Below, piece by piece: positions 1 to 9,501 of a DNA stretch of 26,808 nucleotides. Below the pieces are notes generated by a model that was given only the letters and a program-made list of their open reading frames with translations, was not told the origin of the DNA and searched no databases. Numbering within the stretch: position 1 is the stretch's first letter; every line of letters starts with the position of its first letter. The stretch comes from Gemmatimonadota bacterium (GTDB taxonomy: Bacteria; Gemmatimonadota; Gemmatimonadetes; Longimicrobiales; RSA9): the NCBI GenBank assembly GCA_016207445.1, contig JACQPS010000087.1:1-26808 (forward strand), written 5' to 3'. The position numbers were made by a program, and so were the translations under genes.

Positions 1-168
1 ACGGACGGCGCGGTTCCATTGCCGAACGAGGTTGCGGACCTGAGCGTGTCGGTCGTGCAGATGGTCGGCGACATGTGGGCTGCGACTGGCCCGACCCGGG
101 CGCACGTCGGCGGTGTCTGGGGTGCCCTGCCGAGGTCGGCGCAGCGGGTAACGGTGCGGCAATGGTGA
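1..168 (+). CDS. C-terminal end of an unrecognised protein (partial, 5' end outside window)
   Basis: Frame 1 is open from the first base to a TGA at 166-168, giving the last 55 residues of a protein that begins upstream. Third codon positions in this frame are mostly G or C (about 46 of 55), as in the genuine genes of the window. The two other forward frames either stop early (frame 2, TGA at 41-43) or lack this bias. The tail ends in ...RVTVRQW and has no motif I can name; the tyrosine or histidine box of a phage-type integrase is not visible. Since a tRNA-Leu scar lies about 150 bases downstream, this is probably the last gene of an integrated element. That assignment rests on position only. 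Confidence 0.45.
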   Translation, partial: TDGAVPLPNEVADLSVSVVQMVGDMWAATGPTRAHVGGVWGALPRSAQRVTVRQW

Positions 169-321
169 AAATGCTTCGGTTTCCTGGACAGTAAATTGGA
201 CAGTAACCGCTGCGGTTCTGTGCGGTTTCGTGCGGTGGCAGCCGGTTGCGCCTTCGCGTAAGCCCCTTATTTTCCTACGGGTTCATGCCGGGCGCGGTAA
301 GGCGCGGAACGTAGGGCCGTA
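169..321. other. Non-coding element end with two short repeat families
   Basis: No convincing coding frame is seen between the partial gene and the tRNA-Leu fragment. The stretch is less GC-rich than its surroundings around 258-285. It holds a tandem 10-mer (TGGACAGTAA at 185-194 and 197-206) and, just after it, TGCGGT three times at exactly 10-base steps (211-216, 221-226, 231-236). Helically phased short repeats beside an attachment site are typical of arm-type binding sites for tyrosine recombinases and excision factors. The function here is inferred from layout only. Confidence 0.4.
185..236. repeat. Tandem TGGACAGTAA pair and phased TGCGGT triplet
   Basis: TGGACAGTAA occurs at 185-194 and again at 197-206 (12-base period). 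TGCGGT occurs at 211-216, 221-226 and 231-236 (10-base period, one helical turn). The repeats are directly visible. A role as recombinase, Xis or repressor binding sites is inferred from their place between an element gene and a tRNA scar. Confidence 0.5.
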
Positions 322-373
322 CTTAAAATCCTCGGCCCGCAAGGGCGTGTGGGTTCGACTCCCACCCTCGGCA
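322..373 (+). tRNA. 3' fragment of tRNA-Leu (TAA); probable attachment-site scar
   Basis: From 322 the sequence reads as the 3' part of a class II tRNA-Leu. There is an anticodon loop CTTAAAA (322-328, anticodon TAA) and the 3' anticodon-stem strand TCCTC. A long variable arm follows with the stem GCCC/GGGC (335-338/343-346), then a T arm GTGGG/CCCAC around TTCGACT (349-365), the 3' acceptor strand CCTCGGC (366-372) and discriminator A373. The bases 5' of it (CCGTA, 317-321) do not pair with TCCTC, and no normal D arm is present, so a working tRNA cannot form. A sequence at 287-293 would pair with the acceptor strand at six of seven positions (one G-T). A decayed full-length tRNA is therefore possible, but an integration scar that kept only the 3' part fits better. 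CCA is not encoded. Confidence 0.7.
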
Positions 374-387
374 TTTCCCCACACAAG

Positions 388-759
388 ATGGAGCCTGCGC
401 TCACGATCCTGGCCGTGATCGGCTTCGCCGCCGCGCTCTGGCGCGTGGCGCGGGCGCTGTTTGCGGCCATCTTCTCGGGCACGGACCGCTACCTGGCCCG
501 TGGCGCGGCGCAGGCGCGGGCGCAGCGCGGCGACCTGACGGGGATGGCGGAAGCACGCGAGCGTGCCGCCGCCGCCGGCCGGGCCCGCTGGATGGCGCTC
601 TCGCGCGCGCTGCTGTGGCTCGCAGTGCTGGTGCTGCCCGCCCTCTCGCCCTGGCCGCGCAGCATCTACGCGGCGTACTCCGTCCTCTGGCTCTTCCTGC
701 GGGGGTGGGAAGAGCGCCGGCGCGGCTCGTTGCCGCGGGAGGGACCGCCCGAGCCATGA
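388..759 (+). CDS. Small membrane protein of unknown function
   Basis: This 123-residue protein has a hydrophobic segment at residues 4-28 and a hydrophobic hairpin-like region at about 70-104. Between them lies a charged, alanine/arginine-rich stretch (30-68), and the tail is basic and proline-rich. It has no motif I recognise. ATG 388 is the first start outside the tRNA remnant and has no clear Shine-Dalgarno sequence. An upstream GTG at 349 would place the start inside the tRNA T arm and is unlikely. The stop overlaps the start of rnz (ATGA), so the two are probably translated together. Membrane location is inferred from hydrophobicity; I propose no function. Confidence 0.6.
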   Translation: MEPALTILAVIGFAAALWRVARALFAAIFSGTDRYLARGAAQARAQRGDLTGMAEARERAAAAGRARWMALSRALLWLAVLVLPALSPWPRSIYAAYSVLWLFLRGWEERRRGSLPREGPPEP

Positions 760-1676
760 TGCGCATCACGTTTCTCGGAACGGCGGCGAGCCGGCCGACG
801 GTCGGCCGCAACGTCAGCGCCATCCAGGTGAACCGGGAGGGCGAGCTCATGCTGTTCGACTGCGGTGAAGGGACGCAGCGCCAGATGATGCGTTTCGGGA
901 CCGGCTTCGCGGTCCGCGATATCTTCTTCACGCACATGCACGCGGACCACTTCCTGGGCGTGATCGGGCTGCTGCGCACCATGGGGCTGCAGGGCCGGGA
1001 GGAGCCGATCGCGCTCTGGGCCCCGGAGGGGGGTGGGGAGATCCTGCTCGCCGCCGTGAATCTCGGCGTCGAGCGGGTGCCGTTCCGGATCGACATCCGG
1101 GAGCTGGAGCCGGACGCGCGCCTCGAGCGCGCGGGGTACGACATCGTGGCCTATCGCTCGCAGCACGGTGGTCGTTCGCTCGGTTACGCACTGCTCGAGC
1201 ACACCCGCCTGGGGCGCTTCCATCCGGAGCGCGCGCGGGAGCTGGGCGTGCCCGAGGGTCCACTCTTCGGCAAGCTTCATCGCGGTGAGGCGGTGGAGGT
1301 CGATGGACGGATCGTGCGCCCCGAGGACGTGGTGGGTCCGGCGCGCCCGGGTCGCCGGGTGGTGTACACCGGCGACACGCGCCCGTGTCGCCGCACCGCA
1401 CAGCTGGCTCGGGACGCGGACGTGCTGATCCATGATGCGACGTTCGGCGACGAGGAGGCCGACCGCGCCCGGGACACCGGACACTCGACCGCGCGCGAGG
1501 CGGGCGAGATGGCGCGCCGGGCCGGCGTGGCGAAGCTGGTGCTGACTCACGTGTCCTCGCGCTACGCGGACGATCCGCGCGCGCTCGAGCGGGAGGCGCG
1601 GCAGGTCTTCCCGCGCGTGGTCGTGGCCTACGACGGCATGGAGCTGGACGTGGCGTTCCGCAAGGACGAGGAGTGA
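756..1676 (+). CDS. rnz: Ribonuclease Z (tRNA 3' processing endonuclease)
   Basis: RNase Z cuts precursor tRNAs after the discriminator base and belongs to the metallo-beta-lactamase superfamily. The protein (305-306 residues, the usual length of the short form) begins with the family-typical (M)RITFLGTAASRPT. It carries the zinc box HMHADH at residues 59-64 (numbered from the second ATG), DCGEGTQRQ just before it, a GDTRPC block, and C-terminal HST and THVSSRY motifs that supply further metal ligands. The start is ATGATG at 756/759; either codon overlaps the stop of the preceding gene. The end overlaps tyrA (GTGA). Its place next to a tRNA scar is probably chance, but processing of tRNAs without encoded CCA, as in the scar, is the classic job of this enzyme. 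Confidence 0.93.
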   Translation: MMRITFLGTAASRPTVGRNVSAIQVNREGELMLFDCGEGTQRQMMRFGTGFAVRDIFFTHMHADHFLGVIGLLRTMGLQGREEPIALWAPEGGGEILLAAVNLGVERVPFRIDIRELEPDARLERAGYDIVAYRSQHGGRSLGYALLEHTRLGRFHPERARELGVPEGPLFGKLHRGEAVEVDGRIVRPEDVVGPARPGRRVVYTGDTRPCRRTAQLARDADVLIHDATFGDEEADRARDTGHSTAREAGEMARRAGVAKLVLTHVSSRYADDPRALEREARQVFPRVVVAYDGMELDVAFRKDEE

Positions 1677-2518
1677 GCACGCTCCCGTTCCGCCAGGTAG
1701 CGATCGTGGGCCTCGGCCTCATGGGCGGCTCGCTGGCGCTGGCGCTGCGCCAGCTGCGGGATCGCCCGCGCGTGACGGGGCTGAGCCGCGACCCGGAGGA
1801 GCTCCGCTCCGCGCGGCGCGCGGGCGCACTCGACGAGGGGAGCGAGGACGCCCACAGCGCGCTCGCGGGGGCGGATCTGGTGGTCTACGCCACGCCCACC
1901 AGGGTTACACTCGAGCTGCTGCGGGAGCACCGGGACTTGTGGCTGGCGAGCGCGGTCGTGAGCGACGTCGGCAGCGTCAAGCGTCCGGTGCTCGCGGAGG
2001 CGGCGCGACTCGGGCTCGAGCCGCGCTTCGTGGGCGGACACCCGATGGCCGGTGGACACCGCAGCGGCTTCGCGGCCGCGCGCGCGGACCTGTACCAGGG
2101 CGCGCGCGTCTGGCTGGTCGCGGGGCAGGGCGGCGAGAACGCGTTGCAACGCGTGGCCGAGCTCTGGCGTGCGGTGGGAGCCCGCCCCGAGTCGGCCGAT
2201 GCCGAGGCACACGATCTTCTCATGGCCTGGGTGAGTCATCTTCCTCAGGTCGCGGCGAGCGCGCTCGGCATCGCGCTGGCGCGGGCGGCTGTGGCGCCGG
2301 ACACGCTGGGGCCGGGCGGGCGGGACGCGACCCGGCTGGCCGCGAGCGCGCCCGAGCTCTGGGCCGACATCCTGCTCGAGAACGGCGATCTGCTGCAGGG
2401 GCCGCTGCGGGGATTCGCAGCGGCGGTGCAAGAGCTGGCGGACGAGATCGCCGGCGGCGATCGCGCCAGGCTCGAGGCACTGCTCGCCCGAGCCCGGGAG
2501 TGGCGGGAAGGCACATGA
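1673..2518 (+). CDS. tyrA: Prephenate dehydrogenase
   Basis: The enzyme oxidatively decarboxylates prephenate (or arogenate) in tyrosine synthesis. The protein has 281 residues with an N-terminal Rossmann fold (GLGLMGGS at 13-20 binds NAD(P)). Family motifs follow: SDVGSVK, GGHPMAGGHRSG (active-site loop with the conserved histidine) and a C-terminal helical region containing GRDATRLAAS. No ACT or chorismate-mutase domain is attached, so this is a monofunctional form. The GTG start at 1673 overlaps the rnz stop, and the stop overlaps the aroA start, so translation is probably coupled. Placement next to aroA supports the aromatic pathway. NAD versus NADP use, and prephenate versus arogenate, cannot be settled from the sequence alone. 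Confidence 0.92.
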   Translation: MSTLPFRQVAIVGLGLMGGSLALALRQLRDRPRVTGLSRDPEELRSARRAGALDEGSEDAHSALAGADLVVYATPTRVTLELLREHRDLWLASAVVSDVGSVKRPVLAEAARLGLEPRFVGGHPMAGGHRSGFAAARADLYQGARVWLVAGQGGENALQRVAELWRAVGARPESADAEAHDLLMAWVSHLPQVAASALGIALARAAVAPDTLGPGGRDATRLAASAPELWADILLENGDLLQGPLRGFAAAVQELADEIAGGDRARLEALLARAREWREGT

Positions 2519-3816
2519 TGGAAGAGGCGTGCGTCGAGGTGCGGGTCCCGGGCGACAAGTCCATCACGCACCGGGCGCTCATCCTGGCAGCGCTGGCGCG
2601 GGGCACCAGCGAGCTGCGCGGGTTGCTTCCTGCCGAAGACCCGAACACGACCGCGCGTGTGCTGCGCGCGCTCGGCTGCGCCATCCCCGAGCTCCCGCGC
2701 AACGGCGCCGCGGTACGCGTCGCGGGCCGCGGCCTCGACGGCTTGCGCGAGCCAGCCGACACGCTGGACTGCGGCAACAGCGGCACGACCGCGCGGCTCG
2801 TGCTGGGCGTTCTCGCCGGCTTTCCCTTTGCCGCGTCGCTCACCGGGGACGAGTCCCTCCGCTCCCGACCGATGCGCAGGGTGACGGAGCCGCTCGCGCG
2901 TATGGGCGCCTGCATCGAGGAGCTGGGTGAGCCCGATCGTTTGCCGGTCCGTGTCCGCGGCGGCGTGCTGCGCCCGCTCGACTACGACAGCCCGAAAGCG
3001 AGCGCGCAGGTCAAGAGCGCGCTGCTGCTGGCCGGGCTCACGGGCGGCGTGCGAGTTTCGGTGGCGGAGCCCGTACGCTCGCGCGACCACACCGAGCGCC
3101 TGTTACGAGCCATGGGCGCGCACGTGATACTGACGCAGCAGCCCCGTGGCGGGGCGAGCGTGAGGCTCGAGCCGCCACGTTTCCTCGAGCCCCTCGAGCT
3201 GACCGTTCCCGGGGACTTCTCATCTGCCGCGTTCTTCATCGCGCTGGGGCTGCTCGCGCCCGCCGGCGGCATCCGCATCCCCGGCGTGGGCGTGAACCCC
3301 ACCCGGACCGGCCTGCTCGAGGTGCTCCGGCGCATGGGCGCCGAGCCGGCGGTCGATGCCCCGCGTGGCGTCGGCAGCGAGGCGGTCGGGGTCATCCTCG
3401 CTCGGCCAGCCCCGCTGCGCGCCACGGAGGTCAGCGACGCCGAGATCCCCATGCTGATCGACGAAGTCCCGGTCCTGGCCGCGCTCGCGAGCCGCGCCGA
3501 AGGGGAAACCCGGATCACGGGCGCCCGGGAGCTGCGCGTGAAGGAATCCGACCGCCTGGCCGCGCTGGCCGCGAATCTGCGCGCGATCGGCGTGGAGGCC
3601 GAAGAGCTGCCGGATGGCCTGGTCGTGCGCGGGACGGAGCGGCCGCTGCGAGGACGGGTGCGCAGCTTCGGCGACCACCGCATCGCCATGGCCTTCGGAG
3701 TCCTCGGCGCGCTGCCCGAGAACGAAATTGAAGTGGAGGGCGCCGACGTCGTCTCGATCAGCTACCCGGGCTTCTGGGAGGAGCTGCGCCGCTGCGCCGC
3801 CGCGCTCATGCCATGA
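2515..3816 (+). CDS. aroA: 3-phosphoshikimate 1-carboxyvinyltransferase (EPSP synthase)
   Basis: EPSP synthase joins shikimate 3-phosphate and phosphoenolpyruvate, the sixth step of the shikimate pathway. The 433-residue protein has the normal length. It opens with the substrate loop VPGDKSITHR (residues 11-20). It then shows LDCGNSGTTARL (PEP/glyphosate region; GNSGT rather than GNAGT resembles class II enzymes), DSPKASAQVKSALLLAGL, the catalytic aspartate block SDAEIPMLIDEVP, and RVKESDRLAA near the C terminus. The start is ATGATG at 2515/2518, overlapping the tyrA stop. The reading frame stays open well upstream inside tyrA, but the family alignment places the start here. The stop overlaps the cmk start, giving the common aroA-cmk-rpsA order. 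Confidence 0.95.
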   Translation: MMEEACVEVRVPGDKSITHRALILAALARGTSELRGLLPAEDPNTTARVLRALGCAIPELPRNGAAVRVAGRGLDGLREPADTLDCGNSGTTARLVLGVLAGFPFAASLTGDESLRSRPMRRVTEPLARMGACIEELGEPDRLPVRVRGGVLRPLDYDSPKASAQVKSALLLAGLTGGVRVSVAEPVRSRDHTERLLRAMGAHVILTQQPRGGASVRLEPPRFLEPLELTVPGDFSSAAFFIALGLLAPAGGIRIPGVGVNPTRTGLLEVLRRMGAEPAVDAPRGVGSEAVGVILARPAPLRATEVSDAEIPMLIDEVPVLAALASRAEGETRITGARELRVKESDRLAALAANLRAIGVEAEELPDGLVVRGTERPLRGRVRSFGDHRIAMAFGVLGALPENEIEVEGADVVSISYPGFWEELRRCAAALMP

Positions 3817-4505
3817 TCGTCGCCATCGATGGGCCGGCCGGCTCGGGAAAGAGCTCCACGGCGCGGGCGGTCGCGAGGCGCCTCGGATTCCACCACCTCG
3901 ATTCCGGCGCATTCTACCGCACACTCACGCTGGCCGCGCTCCGCGCCGGCATACCGGCCGAAAGTTGGCCGCGTTTGGGACCCGACGATCTCGAAGGGCT
4001 GGCCGTGTCCGCGCGACCGGCAGACCGGGGGTACCGCTTCTTCGTCGCCGGCGAGGACGTGACGGAAGAGATCCGGGCGCCCGAGGTCAACGCCCACGTC
4101 TCTCGCATGGCCCGGATCCGGGCGGTGCGCCAATGGCTGCTCGCGCAGCTCCGGCGCGCCGCCGAGGGGCAGGACCTGGTGGCCGACGGCCGGGACATGG
4201 GCACCGTCGTCTTTCCGCACGCCGACCTCAAGATCTTCCTCACCGCCAGCCCCGAGACGCGCGCTCGCCGCCGCCTGGCCGAGCGCGACATCACCGATCC
4301 CGATCCCGACACGCTGCGGGCCGAAACGGAGCGGCTGCTGGAGCGCGACCGCATCGACAGTGAGCGCGAGGTCGCCCCGCTCCGCCGCGCCGACAACGCC
4401 GTCCTCATCGATACCACCGGCCTCGGCTTCGCCGAGCAGGTGGACCGCGTCGTGCAGCTGATCGAGGCCCGGCGGCGCAGTGGTCCGGGACGCCTCGGGG
4501 ATTGA
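3813..4505 (+). CDS. cmk: Cytidylate kinase
   Basis: It phosphorylates CMP and dCMP with ATP. The 230-residue protein opens with a Walker A loop GPAGSGKSS (residues 7-15), followed by LDSGAFYR, which contacts the nucleotide. Later come DGRDMGTVVFPHADLK and a lid/C-terminal region with ERDRIDSERE and PL..ADNAVLIDTT, all characteristic of Cmk. The start ATG 3813 overlaps the aroA stop. The TGA stop (4503-4505) lies within a possible -35 box for rpsA. Co-location with aroA and rpsA is common in bacteria. Confidence 0.94.
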   Translation: MIVAIDGPAGSGKSSTARAVARRLGFHHLDSGAFYRTLTLAALRAGIPAESWPRLGPDDLEGLAVSARPADRGYRFFVAGEDVTEEIRAPEVNAHVSRMARIRAVRQWLLAQLRRAAEGQDLVADGRDMGTVVFPHADLKIFLTASPETRARRRLAERDITDPDPDTLRAETERLLERDRIDSEREVAPLRRADNAVLIDTTGLGFAEQVDRVVQLIEARRRSGPGRLGD

Positions 4506-4530
4506 CCACTCGCGAAAGTCCGGATAACTT
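4502..4530 (+). promoter_or_regulatory. Possible sigma-70-type promoter for rpsA
   Basis: TTGACC (4502-4507) and TAACTT (4525-4530) are separated by 17 bases. The -35 box is close to consensus and the -10 box is weak. The surrounding GATAACTTAATG is the least GC-rich patch near the end of cmk. A promoter here would let rpsA be transcribed independently of the upstream biosynthetic genes, with a leader of about 120 nt. This is motif inference only. Confidence 0.35.
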
Positions 4531-4542
4531 AATGGGTTTGTA

Positions 4543-4589
4543 CCGGCCGATCGCGGCCGGAGGAAGAGGCGACGCGTGCACCTCTTCCT
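4543..4589 (+). promoter_or_regulatory. rpsA leader: two abutting hairpins
   Basis: Two perfect inverted repeats sit back to back in the 152-nt gap before rpsA. CCGGCC/GGCCGG (4543-4548/4555-4560, loop GATCGC) is followed at once by AGGAAGAGG/CCTCTTCCT (4561-4569/4581-4589, 11-nt loop). The second arm runs into TTT at 4590-4592, so the second hairpin resembles a weak intrinsic terminator or attenuator. Ribosomal protein leaders often carry autoregulatory structures, and S1 represses its own translation in Escherichia coli. An autoregulatory role here is an inference. Confidence 0.45.
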
Positions 4590-4657
4590 TTTCCATTCCC
4601 CTCAACCCTTGCCGGGCGCGGTTCACCCGGCGGCAGTAGCGGAGGCATCCGAGGCAA

Positions 4658-6499
<1,842 letters not shown>

Positions 6500-6521
6500 G
6501 CCGGGTCGCCGAGAAAAGGAA

Positions 6522-6558
6522 GGGATGGGCGCGGAAAGCCGCGCCCGTCCCTTTTTTT
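6522..6558 (+). terminator. Rho-independent terminator after rpsA
   Basis: A 13-bp stem (6522-6534 with 6539-6551, one G-T pair) closes on the loop AAAG and is followed by seven T residues (6552-6558). This is a textbook intrinsic terminator and the clearest transcript end in the window. Confidence 0.92.
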
Positions 6559-6615
6559 GTGCCGTGCGCGCGGGTATCTTGTTGGGGAAATGGCTCATAC
6601 CCGAGAGCGGCACGC

Positions 6616-7890
6616 GTGAAGGGGCTGGCGAGAACGCTGCGGCCCGTGGCGGTCGCGGCGGTGTGCGCCGGCGCGTGTCGCCCAGCGGCTGCGCCCGCTC
6701 CGCGCCCCGACGGCCCTTCACGCCCGCCGCAGGCGCCGGCCGAGGCGACGCCGTCGCCCGCCGCGCCATCGGCGCCCCGCCTGCCTGGGGCGGGGGGGCC
6801 TCGGGCGGATGGTCCCGCGGTGATCGGCGTGATCGTGGCGCAGAGCGCGCCGCCGCCGCTGCGCGTCTACTCGCAGCTCGTGTTGGAAGGCGTGCGCCTC
6901 GCGCTGCAGGAGCATGGCCGCGGCGGCGGCGCGCCCATCGAGCTGGTCGTGCTCGATGACTCCGGCAGGGCGGAACGCGACACGGCGCTGCTGCGGGAGC
7001 TCGAGCGCCGGGGAGCGGTGGGCGTGGTGGGTCCGCTGCTGAGCAGTGGACTGGCGCTGGTGGCGGGCGCGCGGCAGGACAGCGCGCTCGTGTTCGTGAG
7101 TCCTACGGCGTCGAACCCGCCCCGCAGCGCGAACGTCTACTCGCTGAATATTCCGGACACGCGCGGCGCGGAGGTGCTCGCGGAGTACGCGCTGGCGACG
7201 GGACTCACGCGTGTGGGCTTGCTGTACCCGGACAAGCCGGAATGGCGGCGACAGGCGCGGGCGTTCGCGGAGTCCCTCGAGCGCGGCGGGGGCGAGGTCC
7301 CGGTGGAGGCTCCCTACGACTCCGGCACGACGACCTTCGGGCCCCCGCTCCGCCGGCTGGCCGCGGCCGGGCCGCAGGCCATCTACATCCCTGCGCCGGA
7401 GCGCGACGTGCGGCAGCTCGCGCCGCAGATCGCCTACTACGGGCTCGACCAGCTCGGGATCCAGGTCCTCGGCAACGAGACCTGGGTCGACGATGATGTG
7501 CGCCGCCTGGTGGAACCCAGGTTCCTGAACGGCGTGATCGCGAGCACGCCCCTCGTCCGCGCCAGCAGCGAAGTGCGCTGGCAGGAGTTCGTGGCGCTGT
7601 ACGAAGGAGCTCACCGTCGCCTGCTCAACAATCCCTATCCCGCTCTCGGCTTCGACGCCGTCAACTGGATCCTCAGTGCGCTCCCGCCGAACGGGGCGCT
7701 CGCGCACGAGCTGGCCGAGCGGCTGGCGAGCGGCGAGCCGTTGCGGGGCGCGACCGGCATCCTGCACGCGCGCAACGGCGAGGTGGTGCGGCGTCCCTTT
7801 CTGGTTCGCATCCAGGATGGCGATCTCCAGCCTGTGGAAGACGCGGGCGCGGCGTCGCCTCCCGCGGATTCCAGCGCCGCCGGGCGGTGA
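6616..7890 (+). CDS. Lipoprotein with periplasmic-binding (type I) fold; ABC substrate-binding / LpoA-like
   Basis: The 424-residue protein opens with a basic, hydrophobic leader (MKGLARTLRPVAVAAVCAGAC if the GTG is read as Met). This fits a lipoprotein signal, with a non-ideal lipobox AGAC at residues 18-21. An alanine/proline-rich linker of about 50 residues follows. The rest resembles the Leu/Ile/Val-binding family (Peripla_BP_6): VIGVIVAQS, LVLEGVRLALQE, VGVVGPLLSSGLALVAG, VFVSPTAS, RVGLLYPD, and a C-terminal FDAVNWILSAL block. Such proteins are either solute receptors of amino acid ABC transporters or LpoA-type activators of penicillin-binding proteins. No permease or ATPase is adjacent, so the substrate is open. 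GTG 6616 is preferred because it directly precedes the leader. The stop overlaps a possible GTG start of pccB. Confidence 0.75.
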   Translation: MKGLARTLRPVAVAAVCAGACRPAAAPAPRPDGPSRPPQAPAEATPSPAAPSAPRLPGAGGPRADGPAVIGVIVAQSAPPPLRVYSQLVLEGVRLALQEHGRGGGAPIELVVLDDSGRAERDTALLRELERRGAVGVVGPLLSSGLALVAGARQDSALVFVSPTASNPPRSANVYSLNIPDTRGAEVLAEYALATGLTRVGLLYPDKPEWRRQARAFAESLERGGGEVPVEAPYDSGTTTFGPPLRRLAAAGPQAIYIPAPERDVRQLAPQIAYYGLDQLGIQVLGNETWVDDDVRRLVEPRFLNGVIASTPLVRASSEVRWQEFVALYEGAHRRLLNNPYPALGFDAVNWILSALPPNGALAHELAERLASGEPLRGATGILHARNGEVVRRPFLVRIQDGDLQPVEDAGAASPPADSSAAGR

Positions 7891-7892
7891 GC

Positions 7893-9443
<1,551 letters not shown>

Positions 9444-9501
9444 GCCAGCTGCTGGAGCGCATTCGGCTGTCCTGCGCTGATCAGGCTGGGACTGAGGTCT
9501 C

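Noticed and set aside
287..373. A complete, functional tRNA-Leu
   Set aside because: The anticodon stem cannot form (CCGTA against TCCTC), the D arm is not recognisable, and the acceptor stem has a mismatch and a wobble pair. Only the 3' part is convincing.
349..387. A GTG start at 349 for the small membrane protein
   Set aside because: It would begin coding inside the tRNA T arm, and its first residues look like translated tRNA sequence. ATG 388 leads straight into the first hydrophobic segment.
401..4220. Long open frames on the minus strand opposite rnz, tyrA, aroA and cmk
   Set aside because: They are compositional shadows of GC-rich genes. Their products are arginine/alanine/proline-rich with no motifs, while the plus-strand products carry clear catalytic motifs.
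6552..6580. A sigma-70 promoter for the lipoprotein gene (TATCTT at 6575-6580)
   Set aside because: The -10-like box is plausible, but the -35 position falls in the terminator's T run with no consensus match. The signal is too weak to list.
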